Source of the DNA: Francisella endosymbiont of Ornithodoros moubata
GTDB taxonomy: Bacteria > Pseudomonadota > Gammaproteobacteria > Francisellales > Francisellaceae
Direction: 5' to 3'
DNA: 64,000 bases
Assembly: GCA_002095075.2 (NCBI GenBank)
Contig: LVCE01000002.1
Span: 248,001-312,000 of the forward strand
The position numbers and the translations under genes were made by a program. Shown here piece by piece: positions 8,673-19,356 of the stretch (positions are counted from its first letter, which is position 1; each line of letters opens with the position of its first letter). A model generated the notes under the pieces. That model saw only the letters and a list, made by a program, of their open reading frames with translations, made no database searches and was not told the origin of the DNA.

Positions 8673-11156
8673 TTAAGAGTCTCTCTTTACTAGAACTTCA
8701 CGCATACCGTTTTGATTCATCTCTGAAACAATGCCATTTTCTTTCATTTCCTCCATTAATCTTGCTGAACGATTATAGCCTATTTTTAACTTACGCTGTA
8801 CCGCAGAGATTGATGCTTTCTGAGTTTTAATAACAATTTCTACTGCCTCATTATAGAGTGGGTCCTCACTACTACCACTATTTGTTGAAGTTCCATTTTC
8901 AGCCTCTTCTGATGATTCTAAGATATCTTCAATATATTCTGGCTCACCATATTCTTTCCAAGATTCTACAACCCTATGGACTTCATTATCATCAACAAAA
9001 GCACCATGAATACGCATAGGAGCACCAAAACCTGGTTTAAGATAAAGCATATCACCTTGCCCAAGAAGTTGTTCTGCACCTTGTTGGTCAAGTATTGTCC
9101 TAGAGTCAATTCTTGATGATACTTGGAAAGACATCCTAGTGGGAATATTTGCCTTAATTAGTCCAGTTACAACATCAACTGAAGGTCTTTGTGTAGCTAG
9201 AATTATATGAATACCAGCTGCACGGGCTTTTTGAGCAAGTCGAGCAATTAATTCCTCAACTTTTTTACCAACAACCATAATCATATCAGCAAACTCATCT
9301 GCGACAACAACAATATATGGCATTTTTGTCAGTAATGGTGCCTCATGAGCTATTTCAGGATTCATTTTGATAAACATGGTGTTTTTGAGAGGTTTACCAG
9401 CTTTCTCTGCTTGCTCAATCTTATCATTTAGTAAAGCAATATTTCTTACTCCAGCTGCTGACATTAAAGCATAGCGACGCTCCATTTCTTTGACACACCA
9501 GCGTAAAGAGTTAGCAGCTTCTGTCATATCTGTAACAACTGGTGTTAATAGATGAGGTATCCCATCATAGATTGAAAGTTCAAGCATCTTTGGATCAATC
9601 ATGATGAATTTAAGCTCATCAGGTCTACATTTGTATAGCATACTAAGAATCATGGCATTGACACCAACAGATTTACCTGAACCAGTTGTCCCAGCTACTA
9701 AAAGGTGCGGCATTTTTGCAAGTTCTGCAAATGTTGGTTTACCAGATATATCTACACCTATTCCCATTAGGGTAGGGGCTTTAGATTTTATAAATTCAGG
9801 TGATGCCAATACCTCTTTAATACGCACCATCTGCCTAGTTGGGTTAGGTAGTTCTAAGCCTACGTATGGTTTACCAGGAATTACCTCAACAACTCTAACT
9901 GCAGTAGTAGATAGAGCTCTAGCTAAATCTTGAGCAATATTTGTCAGTTTGCTGACTTTTGTACCTCTTGCAAGATCTATCTCATACCTTGTGATTACCG
10001 GTCCTGGGTATGCTGCAACAACTTTTGCATTAATATTGAAGTCATTTAAAGTTTGTTCAAGTAATGAAGATGTCTCATTAAGCTGTGCTTGAGAAATAAC
10101 AGTTTTTTTTGCTTCTGGTTCTATAAGTAGATCTAATGATGGGAGCATGTTTTTCTTAAGGGCTTTACTGGCACTTGAGCTTGTTGGGGTCGATGTTGTT
10201 GTTATCGCCTTTAGTTGCTTTTTTGCCATTGCTTGTTTAGTCTCACTACTTAACTGTGATGGTAATTCTGGGTCTAAATCGACATATAGTTCCAAGACTG
10301 AATCTGAATCCGATGCTATTTCTAAATCTGATTTTTGTAGTGGTTCAGTTTTAGCATCTTTAAATGAAAGCTCATTTGTTACTTTTGTATCATCTAATAT
10401 TTCTCTAAAAATATCTCTTTTATGAATTTGTTGATTATCTTCAAATGTGATTGATGTTGCTTTATTATCTTTGTTAAGTGAACTTGTTAGGCTACTTTTT
10501 CCTTCAAAAGTTTCAAAGCTACTTATATCTGGGATATTTTTATCATTATTAGGTTTTGCTTTGGTGATATAACTAAATACTTTGGCAACAAATACTGCTA
10601 AGCTTTTGAAAAGGTATATCCATGTTGTACCTGAATATAGCGTTAGACCTACGAATAATGCTATTAATAATGCAAAATTACCACCTACTGATCCTAAATA
10701 TTTGATGGTGAGCTTAACTGCTTCATAACCTAAAATGCCACCTGAGCGTTGAGGCATCCAGTAATTAGCAAAACTAAGATAAAGCTCAGCAAGCCCGCAG
10801 CAAGATAGTATAAAAACAATAATTCCAACAGTTTTTATTGTAAATAAAAGATAGCTAAGACTTTGTTGTTTTCGTTTGATGAGAAGAATTCTGACAAAAT
10901 CAATAAGCAAAAATGGTAAAATAAAGCCGATAACACCGAATACTGAGAGTATAAAACTTGCTATATATGCACCAACTGGCCCAGCGTAATTTTTTATTGT
11001 GGTTTCAGATGAAACACTACTCCAGCCTGGATCATTAATATTAAAGCTAAATAATGCGATGAAAAGATATATTATGCTAGCTGTTGAAATAACTACTAGA
11101 GTTATCTTTAACCTACCAACAGCATGATTTGTTTTGTTTATGTTGTTATCTGCCAT
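8673..11156 (-). CDS. ftsK: DNA translocase FtsK
   Basis: The 827 residues are complete. About 1-190 hold the N-terminal membrane spans that join the divisome, about 190-350 are a variable polar linker, and the motor follows with Walker A GTTGSGKS near 485-495 and a Walker [10 protein letters not shown]. The end ([20 protein letters not shown] onward) is the winged-helix gamma domain that reads polar DNA motifs and activates XerCD. FtsK pumps the chromosome termini through the septum for dimer resolution. The linker is shorter than in E. coli. lolA follows with no gap. Confidence 0.97.
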   Translation of the reverse strand: MADNNINKTNHAVGRLKITLVVISTASIIYLFIALFSFNINDPGWSSVSSETTIKNYAGPVGAYIASFILSVFGVIGFILPFLLIDFVRILLIKRKQQSLSYLLFTIKTVGIIVFILSCCGLAELYLSFANYWMPQRSGGILGYEAVKLTIKYLGSVGGNFALLIALFVGLTLYSGTTWIYLFKSLAVFVAKVFSYITKAKPNNDKNIPDISSFETFEGKSSLTSSLNKDNKATSITFEDNQQIHKRDIFREILDDTKVTNELSFKDAKTEPLQKSDLEIASDSDSVLELYVDLDPELPSQLSSETKQAMAKKQLKAITTTSTPTSSSASKALKKNMLPSLDLLIEPEAKKTVISQAQLNETSSLLEQTLNDFNINAKVVAAYPGPVITRYEIDLARGTKVSKLTNIAQDLARALSTTAVRVVEVIPGKPYVGLELPNPTRQMVRIKEVLASPEFIKSKAPTLMGIGVDISGKPTFAELAKMPHLLVAGTTGSGKSVGVNAMILSMLYKCRPDELKFIMIDPKMLELSIYDGIPHLLTPVVTDMTEAANSLRWCVKEMERRYALMSAAGVRNIALLNDKIEQAEKAGKPLKNTMFIKMNPEIAHEAPLLTKMPYIVVVADEFADMIMVVGKKVEELIARLAQKARAAGIHIILATQRPSVDVVTGLIKANIPTRMSFQVSSRIDSRTILDQQGAEQLLGQGDMLYLKPGFGAPMRIHGAFVDDNEVHRVVESWKEYGEPEYIEDILESSEEAENGTSTNSGSSEDPLYNEAVEIVIKTQKASISAVQRKLKIGYNRSARLMEEMKENGIVSEMNQNGMREVLVKRDS

Positions 11157-11282
11157 ACTTTTTACTAAAATTAATTACACATTAATGAGTAAAACTCAAT
11201 TGATAATTTTAACAAAAAAAATTCTAAAAATGTTAGACTATACTACTAATTTATTAAGCTTGAAGTTTTAGAGGGGTATATT

Positions 11283-12053
11283 TTGGTAAGATTTCATATC
11301 ATATTAGGTTTAGTTGTTTGTTTTTTTGCATGGTTATTCTTTCTTATATTTCCAAATCTAGATATACAATTAGCGGGATATTTTTATAACTCATCGGTGC
11401 ATCAATTTATTGGTGGCTATGACGGGTTTTTAGGTTTTTTGCATTGGCTTGCCAGATTTTTTACAATATTTTTCTCAATCATAGTGATTTTATTTCTTTT
11501 AGGATCTCTATTTATCGATAAGTTTAAGATTAAGCATAAAAAAACTATATTATTTATAGCGGTGTGCTTATGGATAGGTCCAGGCTTTGTTGTTAATTAT
11601 GTATTTAAAGATCATTGGGGGCGCCCAAGACCAGTGATGGTTGAGCAATTTAACGGTGATAAAATTTTTCAACCGCCGTTTGTTATATCTTCGCAATGTG
11701 ACGAAAACTGCTCATTTGTATGTGGTGATGCTTCAATGGGATTTTGGCTTTTTGCATTTATGCCACTAGTGGCTACAAGGAGAAAAAAGCTTATTGCATT
11801 TGCAGCTGCAGTATTTGCTGGTGGAGGTTTAGGACTGATGAGAATGTCGCAGGGTGGGCACTTTTTTAGTGATGTTGTTTTCTGTGGCATATTTATGTAT
11901 ATCTCCACATGGGTGGTTTATGCACTAATGTATCGTAAAAAGGATATTGATTTATATCTTATAAACATAGATAATCAAAAATTGAATATATTAAACAAAG
12001 GTATTGTTATGGATTTGGGTTTTATTTTTATGGCGGAGATTTGGAATATCTAG
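11283..12053 (+). CDS. lpxF: Lipid A 4'-phosphatase LpxF (PAP2 family), with altered C-terminus
   Basis: A PAP2 phosphatase with six hydrophobic segments and the three active-site motifs: KDHWGRPRP, CGDASMGF (in place of PSGH) and SQGGHFFSDV. These and the start closely match my memory of F. novicida LpxF, which removes the 4' phosphate of lipid A on the periplasmic side and gives cationic-peptide resistance. The start is TTG 11283, eight bases after GAGG. The remembered family ends shortly after MYRKK (EY, stop; 222 residues). Here GGATATTGA in place of GGAATATTGA shifts the frame by one base and adds about 34 residues. The active site is unaffected. Confidence 0.82.
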   Translation: MVRFHIILGLVVCFFAWLFFLIFPNLDIQLAGYFYNSSVHQFIGGYDGFLGFLHWLARFFTIFFSIIVILFLLGSLFIDKFKIKHKKTILFIAVCLWIGPGFVVNYVFKDHWGRPRPVMVEQFNGDKIFQPPFVISSQCDENCSFVCGDASMGFWLFAFMPLVATRRKKLIAFAAAVFAGGGLGLMRMSQGGHFFSDVVFCGIFMYISTWVVYALMYRKKDIDLYLINIDNQKLNILNKGIVMDLGFIFMAEIWNI

Positions 12054-12073
12054 AGAGAGATTTAATTCTCTAG
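12050..12073 (+). terminator. Hairpin at the lpxF stop
   Basis: CTAGAGA (12050-12056) pairs with TCTCTAG (12067-12073) around a 10-base loop. It includes the present lpxF stop codon, which means it would lie just past the stop of a normal-length gene. No clean T-run follows, so terminator function is uncertain. Confidence 0.3.
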
Positions 12074-12198
12074 TCTAGTCCTATTTTGTCATTTTAAATA
12101 TTTCTCAATTTCTCCAAAGCTTACTTGAATCGTGAAGAGTTAAATATACTGAGCTCTTTGATTTTTTAATTAATACCTTTTGGAGGAAAGTAAGATAG

Positions 12199-13644
12199 AT
12201 GTCGCAGAAACTTAAACGTGGCTTACACACTCGTCATATGTCAATGATAGCTTTGGGTGGCTGTATTGGTACTGGTTTATTTGTAGCACTTGGCGGAGCA
12301 ATTGCAGATGCCGGTCCTGGAGGAACTGTTTTGGCATATGTAATCATAGCTATAATGGTTTACTTCTTGATGGCGAGTCTTGGTGAAATGGCTGCTCATA
12401 GTCCTGTTAGTGGAACATTTTGTGAATATGCTACACGCTATGTTGATCCAGCATTAGGTTTTAGTACTGGTTGGAGCTATTGGTTTAATTGGGCTATTAC
12501 AGTTGCTACAGAGGTTATTGCTGCAGCGTTAATTATGCAATATTGGTTTCCAGGCAGCTCAATTCTGTTATGGAGTGGCTTTTTCTTTGTATTAGTTTTT
12601 GCTTTAAATATATTTTCAGTAAAGATATATGGTGAAGTTGAGTATTGGTTATCTTTTATAAAAGTTTCGATGGTTATTATATTTATAATTGTTGGCTTTT
12701 TATCAATACTTGGTCTAGTAGGTAATCATACAAGTGTTGGTTTTGAAAATTGGCATATTGGAGACGCTCCTTTTCATAATGGCTGGTGGGGCTTTATATC
12801 AGTATTTATGATTGCAGGCTTTTCTTTCCAAGGAAGTGAGCTTATAGGTATCACTGCTGGTGAGACTAAAGATCCAAATACATCAATACTAAAAGCAATC
12901 AAACAAACATTCTGGCGTTTATTTATATTCTACATACTTGCTGTAGTGATTATTAGTTTTTTAATTCCATATAATAACCCATCTTTGATAAAAGCTGGGA
13001 TGAGTAATGATGTTTCTGTTAGCCCATTTACGATAGTTTTTGAAAATGTTGGCTTGAGTTCTGCCGCTACTATTATGAATGTGATAATCTTAACTGCGAT
13101 AATATCTGCATGTAACGCAAGTATGTATAGTGCAACAAGAGTTCTATGGCATTTAGGTAAAATTAAGCAAGCCCCTCAGTTTTTTGCTACTACGAATTCA
13201 AAAGGTACGCCAATGATTGCTCTTTTGGTTACAGCAGTTATAGGTTCGTCATTTTTTTTAGTATCTTTTGTTGGTAGTGGATATATATTTACATGGTTGG
13301 TTAATATTTCAAGTTTGGCGGGATTTATCGCATGGTTTATAATTGCGCTTAGCCACTATCGTTTTAGAAGAGCATATATCAAGCAAGGTAAAAGCTTAAA
13401 AGATTTGCCTTATGTAGCAAAGTTTTTTCCATGGGCGCCTATTATTGCCTTAGTTATGGTGAGTATGGTAATTGTTGGTCAGGGTATTACAATGTTAACT
13501 ATAGAAGGTAGAACTTGGGTTAGTGTAATATTAGAGTTTGTATCAACTTATATAGGTTTCTTTACATTTGTGATATTATATTTTGCATATAAATTTATTA
13601 AGAAGACAAAATTGATAAAACTAGAGGATTGCCGATCTTACTAG
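12199..13644 (+). CDS. lysP: Lysine permease-like amino acid transporter
   Basis: The 481 residues follow E. coli LysP closely along the whole length: IALGGCIGTGLFVALGG in helix 1, GWSYWFNWAITVATE, FSFQGSELIGITAGE in helix 6, SACNASMYSATR in helix 8 and ISHYRFRRAYI near the end. It is an APC-superfamily proton symporter with 12 predicted membrane spans in the inner membrane. Lysine is the best guess for substrate from overall similarity; other basic amino acids are possible. A strong GGAGG lies 12 bases before the ATG. I see no lysine riboswitch in the 145-base leader. Confidence 0.82.
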   Translation: MSQKLKRGLHTRHMSMIALGGCIGTGLFVALGGAIADAGPGGTVLAYVIIAIMVYFLMASLGEMAAHSPVSGTFCEYATRYVDPALGFSTGWSYWFNWAITVATEVIAAALIMQYWFPGSSILLWSGFFFVLVFALNIFSVKIYGEVEYWLSFIKVSMVIIFIIVGFLSILGLVGNHTSVGFENWHIGDAPFHNGWWGFISVFMIAGFSFQGSELIGITAGETKDPNTSILKAIKQTFWRLFIFYILAVVIISFLIPYNNPSLIKAGMSNDVSVSPFTIVFENVGLSSAATIMNVIILTAIISACNASMYSATRVLWHLGKIKQAPQFFATTNSKGTPMIALLVTAVIGSSFFLVSFVGSGYIFTWLVNISSLAGFIAWFIIALSHYRFRRAYIKQGKSLKDLPYVAKFFPWAPIIALVMVSMVIVGQGITMLTIEGRTWVSVILEFVSTYIGFFTFVILYFAYKFIKKTKLIKLEDCRSY

Positions 13645-13666
13645 ATAATCTTAATTTATAACAATT

Positions 13667-14303
13667 ATGAACACTTTTTTTATTCAAGGTCAAGCTGGTC
13701 GTATTGAAGTAGCTCGTGATAAAGTCAAAGATGCCAACAAAGACATTGTTGCTGTGATATGCCATCCTCATCCGTTATATCAAGGTAGCATGCATAATAA
13801 AATTGTCACCACCGTTGCTAGAGCAATGAAAAATTTTAATATAGAGTCTTATAGATTTAATTATCGTGGTGTTGGCGAGAGTCAAGGTGAGTATGGTGAT
13901 GGAGTTGGTGAGTTAGAAGACTTGCTTACAGTATGTGATTGGATTAAACACAATACACCAGCAAAAAATAATATTATGCGGCTTCTCATTTGGTGGTGCT
14001 ATAGCCTATAAGGGTTTAAGTAGTCTAGATAATCTTGTAAGCCTAATTACAATAGCGCCAGCTGTAGATAGATTTGATCTAACTAAATTTAGTCAACCAC
14101 GAGATATTCCATGGCTTGTGGTACAGGGTATAGATGATGATATAGTTAATCCAAACTCTGTTTTTGATTTTACTCTTAAAACTATCAAATCTGATTTAAC
14201 TTTGGTTAAAATGAATCAGGTAGGACATTTTTTTCATGGGAAGCTTATAGAGCTTAAGACAGTAATAGAAAACTTCTTAACGTCAATAGTCGATAAACTT
14301 TAA
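13667..14303 (+). pseudogene. Alpha/beta hydrolase, frameshifted at an A6 tract
   Basis: The first frame gives VAVICHPHPLYQGSMHNK (the HPHPL signature), RFNYRGVGESQG and DWIKHNTPAK. The second continues with LCGFSFGG, which holds the nucleophile Ser in G-F-S-F-G, then a late Asp (GIDDDIVN) and His (VGHFFHG). This is the DLH/YsgA-like or COG2945 type of serine hydrolase; substrate unknown. The run GCAAAAAATAAT near 13967 has one A too many. With five A the sequence reads PAKIILCGFSFGG and the protein is 211 residues, complete. A single homopolymer change is the only defect, so error or slippage must be considered. Confidence 0.82.
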
Positions 14304-14322
14304 ACAAAAAGGACTAAAATAA

Positions 14323-15309
14323 ATGAATAGAAAAGTAGCACTTGAAGCAGTCAGAGTTACTGAGCTAGCAGCATTAGCATCATGGAGCCAGATGGGTCGA
14401 GGTGATAAAATTGCTGCTGACCAAGCTGCCGTTGATGCAATGAGAAAAGCACTTAATGAGGTTGATATTGATGGTACAGTTGTGATTGGTGAAGGTGAAC
14501 TTGATGAAGCACCAATGTTGTATATTGGTGAGAAAGTTGGTGCAGGTGGTTACGAGGTTGATATTGCTTTAGATCCTCTAGAAGGTACTACAATTATATC
14601 AAAGGGTGGTGCCAACGCACTTACAGTTTTGGCTATGGCAGACAAAGGTGGTTTTTTAAATGCTCCTGATGTATATATGCAAAAGATTGCTGTTGGTGGT
14701 ATTAATGCGCCTAAGGGTATAGTCGACCTAGATGATTCTGTAACAAATAACCTAAAGAGGGTTGCTGAATTCAAAGGTGTACATATGTCTGCATTAGTTG
14801 TATGTACTATGGATAGGCCTAGACATGAGAATATCATCAAAGAGGCTCGTGAATGTGGTGCTAGGGTGATACTGATAAATGATGGTGATGTATCAGGTGT
14901 AATAGCTACAGCAACAGAAAACTCTGGTATAGATGTGTATATTGGTACTGGTGGTGCACCTGAAGGTGTTCTTGCAGCAGCGGCACTTAAATGCTTAGGT
15001 GGACAAATGCAAGCAAGATTGGTATTCAATGATAATCAAGAAATAAAACGCGCACATCGTCTTGGTATCACTGATCTTAACAAAAAATACGATATCGATG
15101 ATTTAGCATCTGGAGATATTATTTTTGCTGCAACTGGGGTAACTGATGGTAATATGCTTCAAGGTGTCAAAAGAGTTAATAGCACACGCAGAGGTTCTTA
15201 TGCAGTTACACATAGTGTAGTTATGCGTTCTACAACAAAAACAGTCAGGCATATCACTGCAGAACACAGCTTTGACTTCAAAGATGGTATCGAAAAGTTT
15301 ATGTCATAA
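14323..15309 (+). CDS. glpX: Fructose-1,6-bisphosphatase class II
   Basis: The 328 residues have the metal and substrate motifs of GlpX: GEGELDEAPM (56-65), LDPLEGTT (83-90) and STRRGSYAVTHSVVMR near the end. It removes the 1-phosphate from fructose 1,6-bisphosphate, the irreversible step of gluconeogenesis, in the cytosol. In Francisella, gluconeogenesis from amino acids is known to matter for intracellular growth, and GlpX is the usual FBPase there. It follows the broken hydrolase by 19 bases with an AAAGGA ribosome site. Confidence 0.95.
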   Translation: MNRKVALEAVRVTELAALASWSQMGRGDKIAADQAAVDAMRKALNEVDIDGTVVIGEGELDEAPMLYIGEKVGAGGYEVDIALDPLEGTTIISKGGANALTVLAMADKGGFLNAPDVYMQKIAVGGINAPKGIVDLDDSVTNNLKRVAEFKGVHMSALVVCTMDRPRHENIIKEARECGARVILINDGDVSGVIATATENSGIDVYIGTGGAPEGVLAAAALKCLGGQMQARLVFNDNQEIKRAHRLGITDLNKKYDIDDLASGDIIFAATGVTDGNMLQGVKRVNSTRRGSYAVTHSVVMRSTTKTVRHITAEHSFDFKDGIEKFMS

Positions 15310-15311
15310 TG

Positions 15312-15363
15312 ATAGTCAATAGCTTTAATTTTAAAAAGCTAATTAAGCATGTGACTATTTTTG
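15312..15363 (+). terminator. Possible glpX terminator
   Basis: TAGTCA near 15312 can pair with TGACTA near 15352, with an inner TAGCTTT/AAAGCTA pair, followed by ATTTTTG. The stem is AT-rich and interrupted. The rest of the gap to putP (15364-15604) shows no gene or RNA. Confidence 0.35.
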
Positions 15364-15604
15364 CAAGCAATTAGTTATTAATTAATATTTATTGTAAAGA
15401 ATATAGATTATCAAACTTTAGTTTTTTATAACTTAGTTTGTTTAGTGTGGTAAGTTGCATAATCATGACAGTTAGATGAAAAACTTTAGCTAGTATTTTT
15501 TATGATTTTTCGGTAAAAAGTTCTTGTAAATTTCCTAAACAAACTTTTAAAAAGCTTCTAAAGATGTTAAATTGATGTAATTCTTTTTTAAGAAAAATCT
15601 ACTA

Positions 15605-17071
15605 ATGAGTCAAAATAACATACTTTGGATTATGTTTATAATATACATAATAATCATTTTTAGTATAGGTATATACTCATATTTCCAAACTAAAAAAGTC
15701 TCGGATTATATGCTAGGTGGACGCTCTCTAAGTGCGCCAATTGCTGCATTAGGTGCTGGAGCCTCTGATATGGGATCATGGTTATTATTAGCACTTCCTG
15801 GCGCTTTTATGATATCAGGTATTAACCAAATATGGCTACCGTTGGGATTGACAATTGGGGCATTTATAAACTGGGGTGTTATCGCTAGAAGATTGCGAAT
15901 ATATACTGAAATAGCAAAAGATTCTATTACCATACCTGCATATTTTGAAAATAGGTTTCATGATAACAAAGGGATGATAAGATCATTAACTGCTGTAGTT
16001 GTAGTAATATATTTTACTATATATATCGGAGCAGGTTTTGTCTCTGGTGGAGTATTATTTAGTTCAATGTTTGGTATTTCATATCATCAAGCATTATTAT
16101 TTACGGCAGCAATAATATTTATTTATACATGTGTAGGTGGTTTTTTAGCGATATCTTGGATTGATTTCTTCCAAGGTAGTTTGATGCTATTAGCTTTGAT
16201 TGTTGTTCCAATCGTAGTGTATTTTGATATTGGTAGTGCCAATATTGGATCGGTATTATCAAATATTAATGTCAAAGGGTTTTATGACGTCACATCAGGT
16301 GTACCGTTAGTTATTATTATCTCTCTTTTGGCATGGGGTTTAGGATATTTTGGTCAACCACATATTATCGTACGCTTTATGGCGATAAAGGATCCGAGTA
16401 AAACCTTAAAGGCGATGTTTATTTGTATGACATGGATGATTTTAGCATTGCTTGGCTCTGCTTGTGTTGGTATTTTAGGAGCAGCATATTATAAAGATGG
16501 AATTGCAAATCCAGAATCTGTATTTTTGAAGTTATCAGCAGTATTTTTCAATCCATGGATGGAAGGTGTTTTATTAGCTGCAGTATTATCCGCAGTAATG
16601 AGTACTTCTTCAGCACAATTGCTATCATTATCTAGCACCTTTTCGGTTGATGTCTATGCTAAATTTATTCGTAATAAAGCAAGTCACAGAGAGCTGCTAA
16701 ATATCAGTAGGTTAATAGTACTTTTAGTAACAATTGCGGCAATTATTTTGTCATATAATCCGGATACTACTATTTTAAACCTAGTTGGCTTTGCATGGGC
16801 AGGTCTTGGTAGTTCATTTGGCTCTGTAGTGATTTTTTCTCTATTTTGGTCAAGGATGAACAAAAGTGGAGCTATAGCAGGAATATTATTAGGCTCACTA
16901 GCTGTTTTAATCTGGCCATTGTTTGAGCATTTAGGTGGATGGTTTAAGGTATATGCAATGGTTCCTGGCTTTGCACTAAGCAGTATATGCATAATTGTAT
17001 TTAGCTTGTTAACTTCTAAGCCAGAAGAATCAGTTCAGCTAGAGTATCAAAAATACAAACAATCATTATAA
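15605..17071 (+). CDS. putP: Sodium/proline symporter
   Basis: The 488-residue protein is a full-length SSS-family transporter with about 13 spans. DYMLGGRSLSAPIAALGAGASDMGSW at its start holds the Na+ and proline site (here broken in two for length: DYMLGGRSLSAP and GAGASDMGSW). LAVLSAVMSTSSAQLLSLSS-like sequence in the middle (AAVLSAVMSTSSAQLL) is the TM8/9 Na+ site. FNPWMEGVLLAA precedes it, as in E. coli PutP. It brings proline into the cell with Na+. It is monocistronic, with an A-rich leader and no PutA neighbour in view. Confidence 0.92.
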   Translation: MSQNNILWIMFIIYIIIIFSIGIYSYFQTKKVSDYMLGGRSLSAPIAALGAGASDMGSWLLLALPGAFMISGINQIWLPLGLTIGAFINWGVIARRLRIYTEIAKDSITIPAYFENRFHDNKGMIRSLTAVVVVIYFTIYIGAGFVSGGVLFSSMFGISYHQALLFTAAIIFIYTCVGGFLAISWIDFFQGSLMLLALIVVPIVVYFDIGSANIGSVLSNINVKGFYDVTSGVPLVIIISLLAWGLGYFGQPHIIVRFMAIKDPSKTLKAMFICMTWMILALLGSACVGILGAAYYKDGIANPESVFLKLSAVFFNPWMEGVLLAAVLSAVMSTSSAQLLSLSSTFSVDVYAKFIRNKASHRELLNISRLIVLLVTIAAIILSYNPDTTILNLVGFAWAGLGSSFGSVVIFSLFWSRMNKSGAIAGILLGSLAVLIWPLFEHLGGWFKVYAMVPGFALSSICIIVFSLLTSKPEESVQLEYQKYKQSL

Positions 17072-17135
17072 ATTGTTATTGTTAGTCTAATTTTTTTTAA
17101 GTAAAATTTTAATCATTTAACCTTAATCATTTTTT

Positions 17136-18816
17136 ATGAAAAAACCATTACTATTTGTATTGACTATGTTAGTACTGTATTGTCTTTCCGTAGCTGGCGA
17201 GGATTTTGCTGGAATAGGTATGTTATTGTTACTATTCTGCTTTGTTTTTTATCTATTTATCACCTCTAAATCTCGAAAGTTTAATTTTATAACTATTATT
17301 TATGTGGTACTAAGTTTTGCTTTTGTGGTTTGTGCCACAAAAGTATTACTGAGTGTTGACTACGTCACACATCCATTTATATCAATACTGATCTTATTTA
17401 TCTTATTGCCAACTTTTTTTTTTGCTAGGATATCGAATAATTTTAAGTATTCATTGCTTTATTGATAGTCTTTTAGCTTCAAAAAAGACTTTTGTTGAGC
17501 AGGCTGCTGAGCTTGAATGTTCTATAGTTATAACGACACGCAATGAGCCTTTTGATGTTTGTAAATTAACATTTGATTCGGCGTATAATTTAGATTATCC
17601 AAAAGAAAAACTAGAAATAGTTGTTGTTGATAATAGTGATTTAAGCCATCAAGATTTTGTTAGATGGCAACAATATGTCAACCAACATAATATGCTTGAT
17701 GGAATCAGCTATAAGTTTATTCATAGAAGTGGTACGGAAGGTTTTAAACCACGTAATCTTGATATTGCTATGCAATATGTTTGTTTTGATTATGTATTAT
17801 TTTTAGATGCAGATTCGACATTACCCGAAAATGCTCTAAAAGTAGCCTTGCCTGAGTTTAAACGAAATTCCAAACTTGGATTCGTTAGTTTTTTGATAGA
17901 AAGTACTAATTATAGTACAAATTTAGTTACCAAAGTCGCAAGTATCTTTCAAAATACCATTCGCTATTTCAACGAGTTTGTTGGTAAGTATGGTTATTGT
18001 AATTATCAAGGCCATAATGGTATATGGAGTAGAAAGGCTCTAGAAGCAACATCTAAGTGGGAAGAGTACCACAGATCCCAAGTGATGATGACTGAGGATA
18101 TCGCTGCAGGATTTAGATGTTATGAGGCAGGCTTTATAAGTAAACCAGTATTTCTCAAAACTGGAGAATGGGTTCCGACATCTCTCAAGGAGTTTGAAAA
18201 GATGTGGCTAAGATGGTCTTTTGGTGGTATGCAAGTAATGCATAAATATATGTCAAATATTATTAGTTCTTCAAACTTATACTTTAGGGTAAAGTTAGAT
18301 ATGCTATATCTGCTGTTCAAAGTTGTCGCATCTGGATTTCCAATATTTGCATTATTATTGGTTTTTTTCCCAAGAAACAATTTAGCTTTTATATCAGTTG
18401 TCAATGTAACACTTGTGCCATTATTGATTTTAAGTTTTTGGTATTATTTATATGGAGATATAAAGGGCAGCTTTTTGAGTAAAATCTCACAAATTTACAT
18501 GGCAATGTTTATGCTGTCATCATTTGTGTTTTGGTGTGGTATTAAAGCAGAAATAAACTATTATCTTAATAAGCCACAAGGGTGGAAACCAACAAGTAAG
18601 ATTTTTGATAAAGTAGACGGTTGGACAAAAGTTATTTATGATAATATCGGCAAGCTAAGCTTTTCGGTATTTGGCTTAATTGTGGCTGTATATTCTGTTT
18701 GTAAATTTTATTCGCAGCCGGATTTTTATATGTATTTATTATGTATGTTGCCAAGTATTTTACTTTTCTTAAATACTGTCTTATGTATTATGGTATTAGG
18801 TAGAGCAAAATATTAG
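17136..18816 (+). pseudogene. GT2 glycosyltransferase interrupted at a T10 tract
   Basis: A 109-residue N-terminal frame with three membrane spans ends soon after a run of ten T (17414-17423). The next frame (to 18816) has the GT2 domain: VITTRNEPFD, the metal-binding FLDADS, GHNGIWSRKAL, the acceptor motif TEDIAAGFR and W-L-R-W (the QxxRW equivalent), then four C-terminal spans. With T9 the two frames join into 559 residues. It would be a processive-type membrane glycosyltransferase building an envelope polysaccharide. The single defect lies exactly in the longest homopolymer of the locus, so ON/OFF slippage, decay and sequencing error are all possible. Confidence 0.82.
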
Positions 18817-18885
18817 CTAAATTATTATGATTGGCTACGATAATATAATTTTATATAGTTATAGCTTTTGGATTTGTACTATTAA

Positions 18886-19356
18886 ATGTTAAAAATAAGC
18901 TCGATTTTTTGTGTGTTAATTGTGAGTATTTGTGATATTTATGCAGCTAACTGCCAGCTTATAGATGTTCAAAATGGTTTTAGTGGTTCAGTAGAATTTG
19001 CTTGTGAACAAGATATTTAGCTAGATGATAATAAAGTAATTTTTTATATTCTCTGAAAGGATGTTGAAATTGACTCTATTAATGTATCGCGTGGCAATGT
19101 TGATTTTAGTATTGATCAAGTCACTAAAAATGTCAAACAAGTAAGTTTAAATCTTGTTAAGAAAACTATTTTGGATTTTGAACTAGACTACATTGCTTAT
19201 AGGCAGTAACCAGTTAAATTAGCGATACAAGTTAAAAAAATAGTAACTTGATTATCAAATTCTATGGGAGGGGTAGTAAAAAACACTTATACAAATAAAA
19301 AAATAAAAATAACAATTTTCAGTTCTATAGAACAAAATCAAAGCTTTTTGTAGTTT
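18886..19356 (+). pseudogene. Secreted protein remnant with in-frame stops
   Basis: ATG 18886 gives a signal peptide (ISSIFCVLIVSICDIYAA) and CQLIDVQNGFSGSVEFACEQ, then a stop at 19018. The same frame goes on through four more stops with coherent sequence (VEIDSINVSRGNVDFSID; KQVSLNLVKKTILDFELDYI). A neighbouring frame at about 19360-19500 also looks coding. The cysteine-bounded start could be part of a carbohydrate-binding or pilus-associated module, but I cannot assign it. Repeated nonsense codons show an old pseudogene. It precedes the minor-pilin remnants and may have belonged to their operon. Confidence 0.5.

Noticed and set aside
9601-9933. Plus-strand open frame of 110 codons inside ftsK
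   Set aside because: Antisense to the conserved FtsK motor domain; no ribosome site or family features.
12054-12198. Possible lysine riboswitch before lysP
   Set aside because: The leader is about 145 bases with no sign of the five-helix L-box core; only a normal ribosome site is visible.
14550-15029. Minus-strand open frame of 159 codons inside glpX
   Set aside because: Lies opposite conserved GlpX motifs and has the composition of an antisense reading of that gene.
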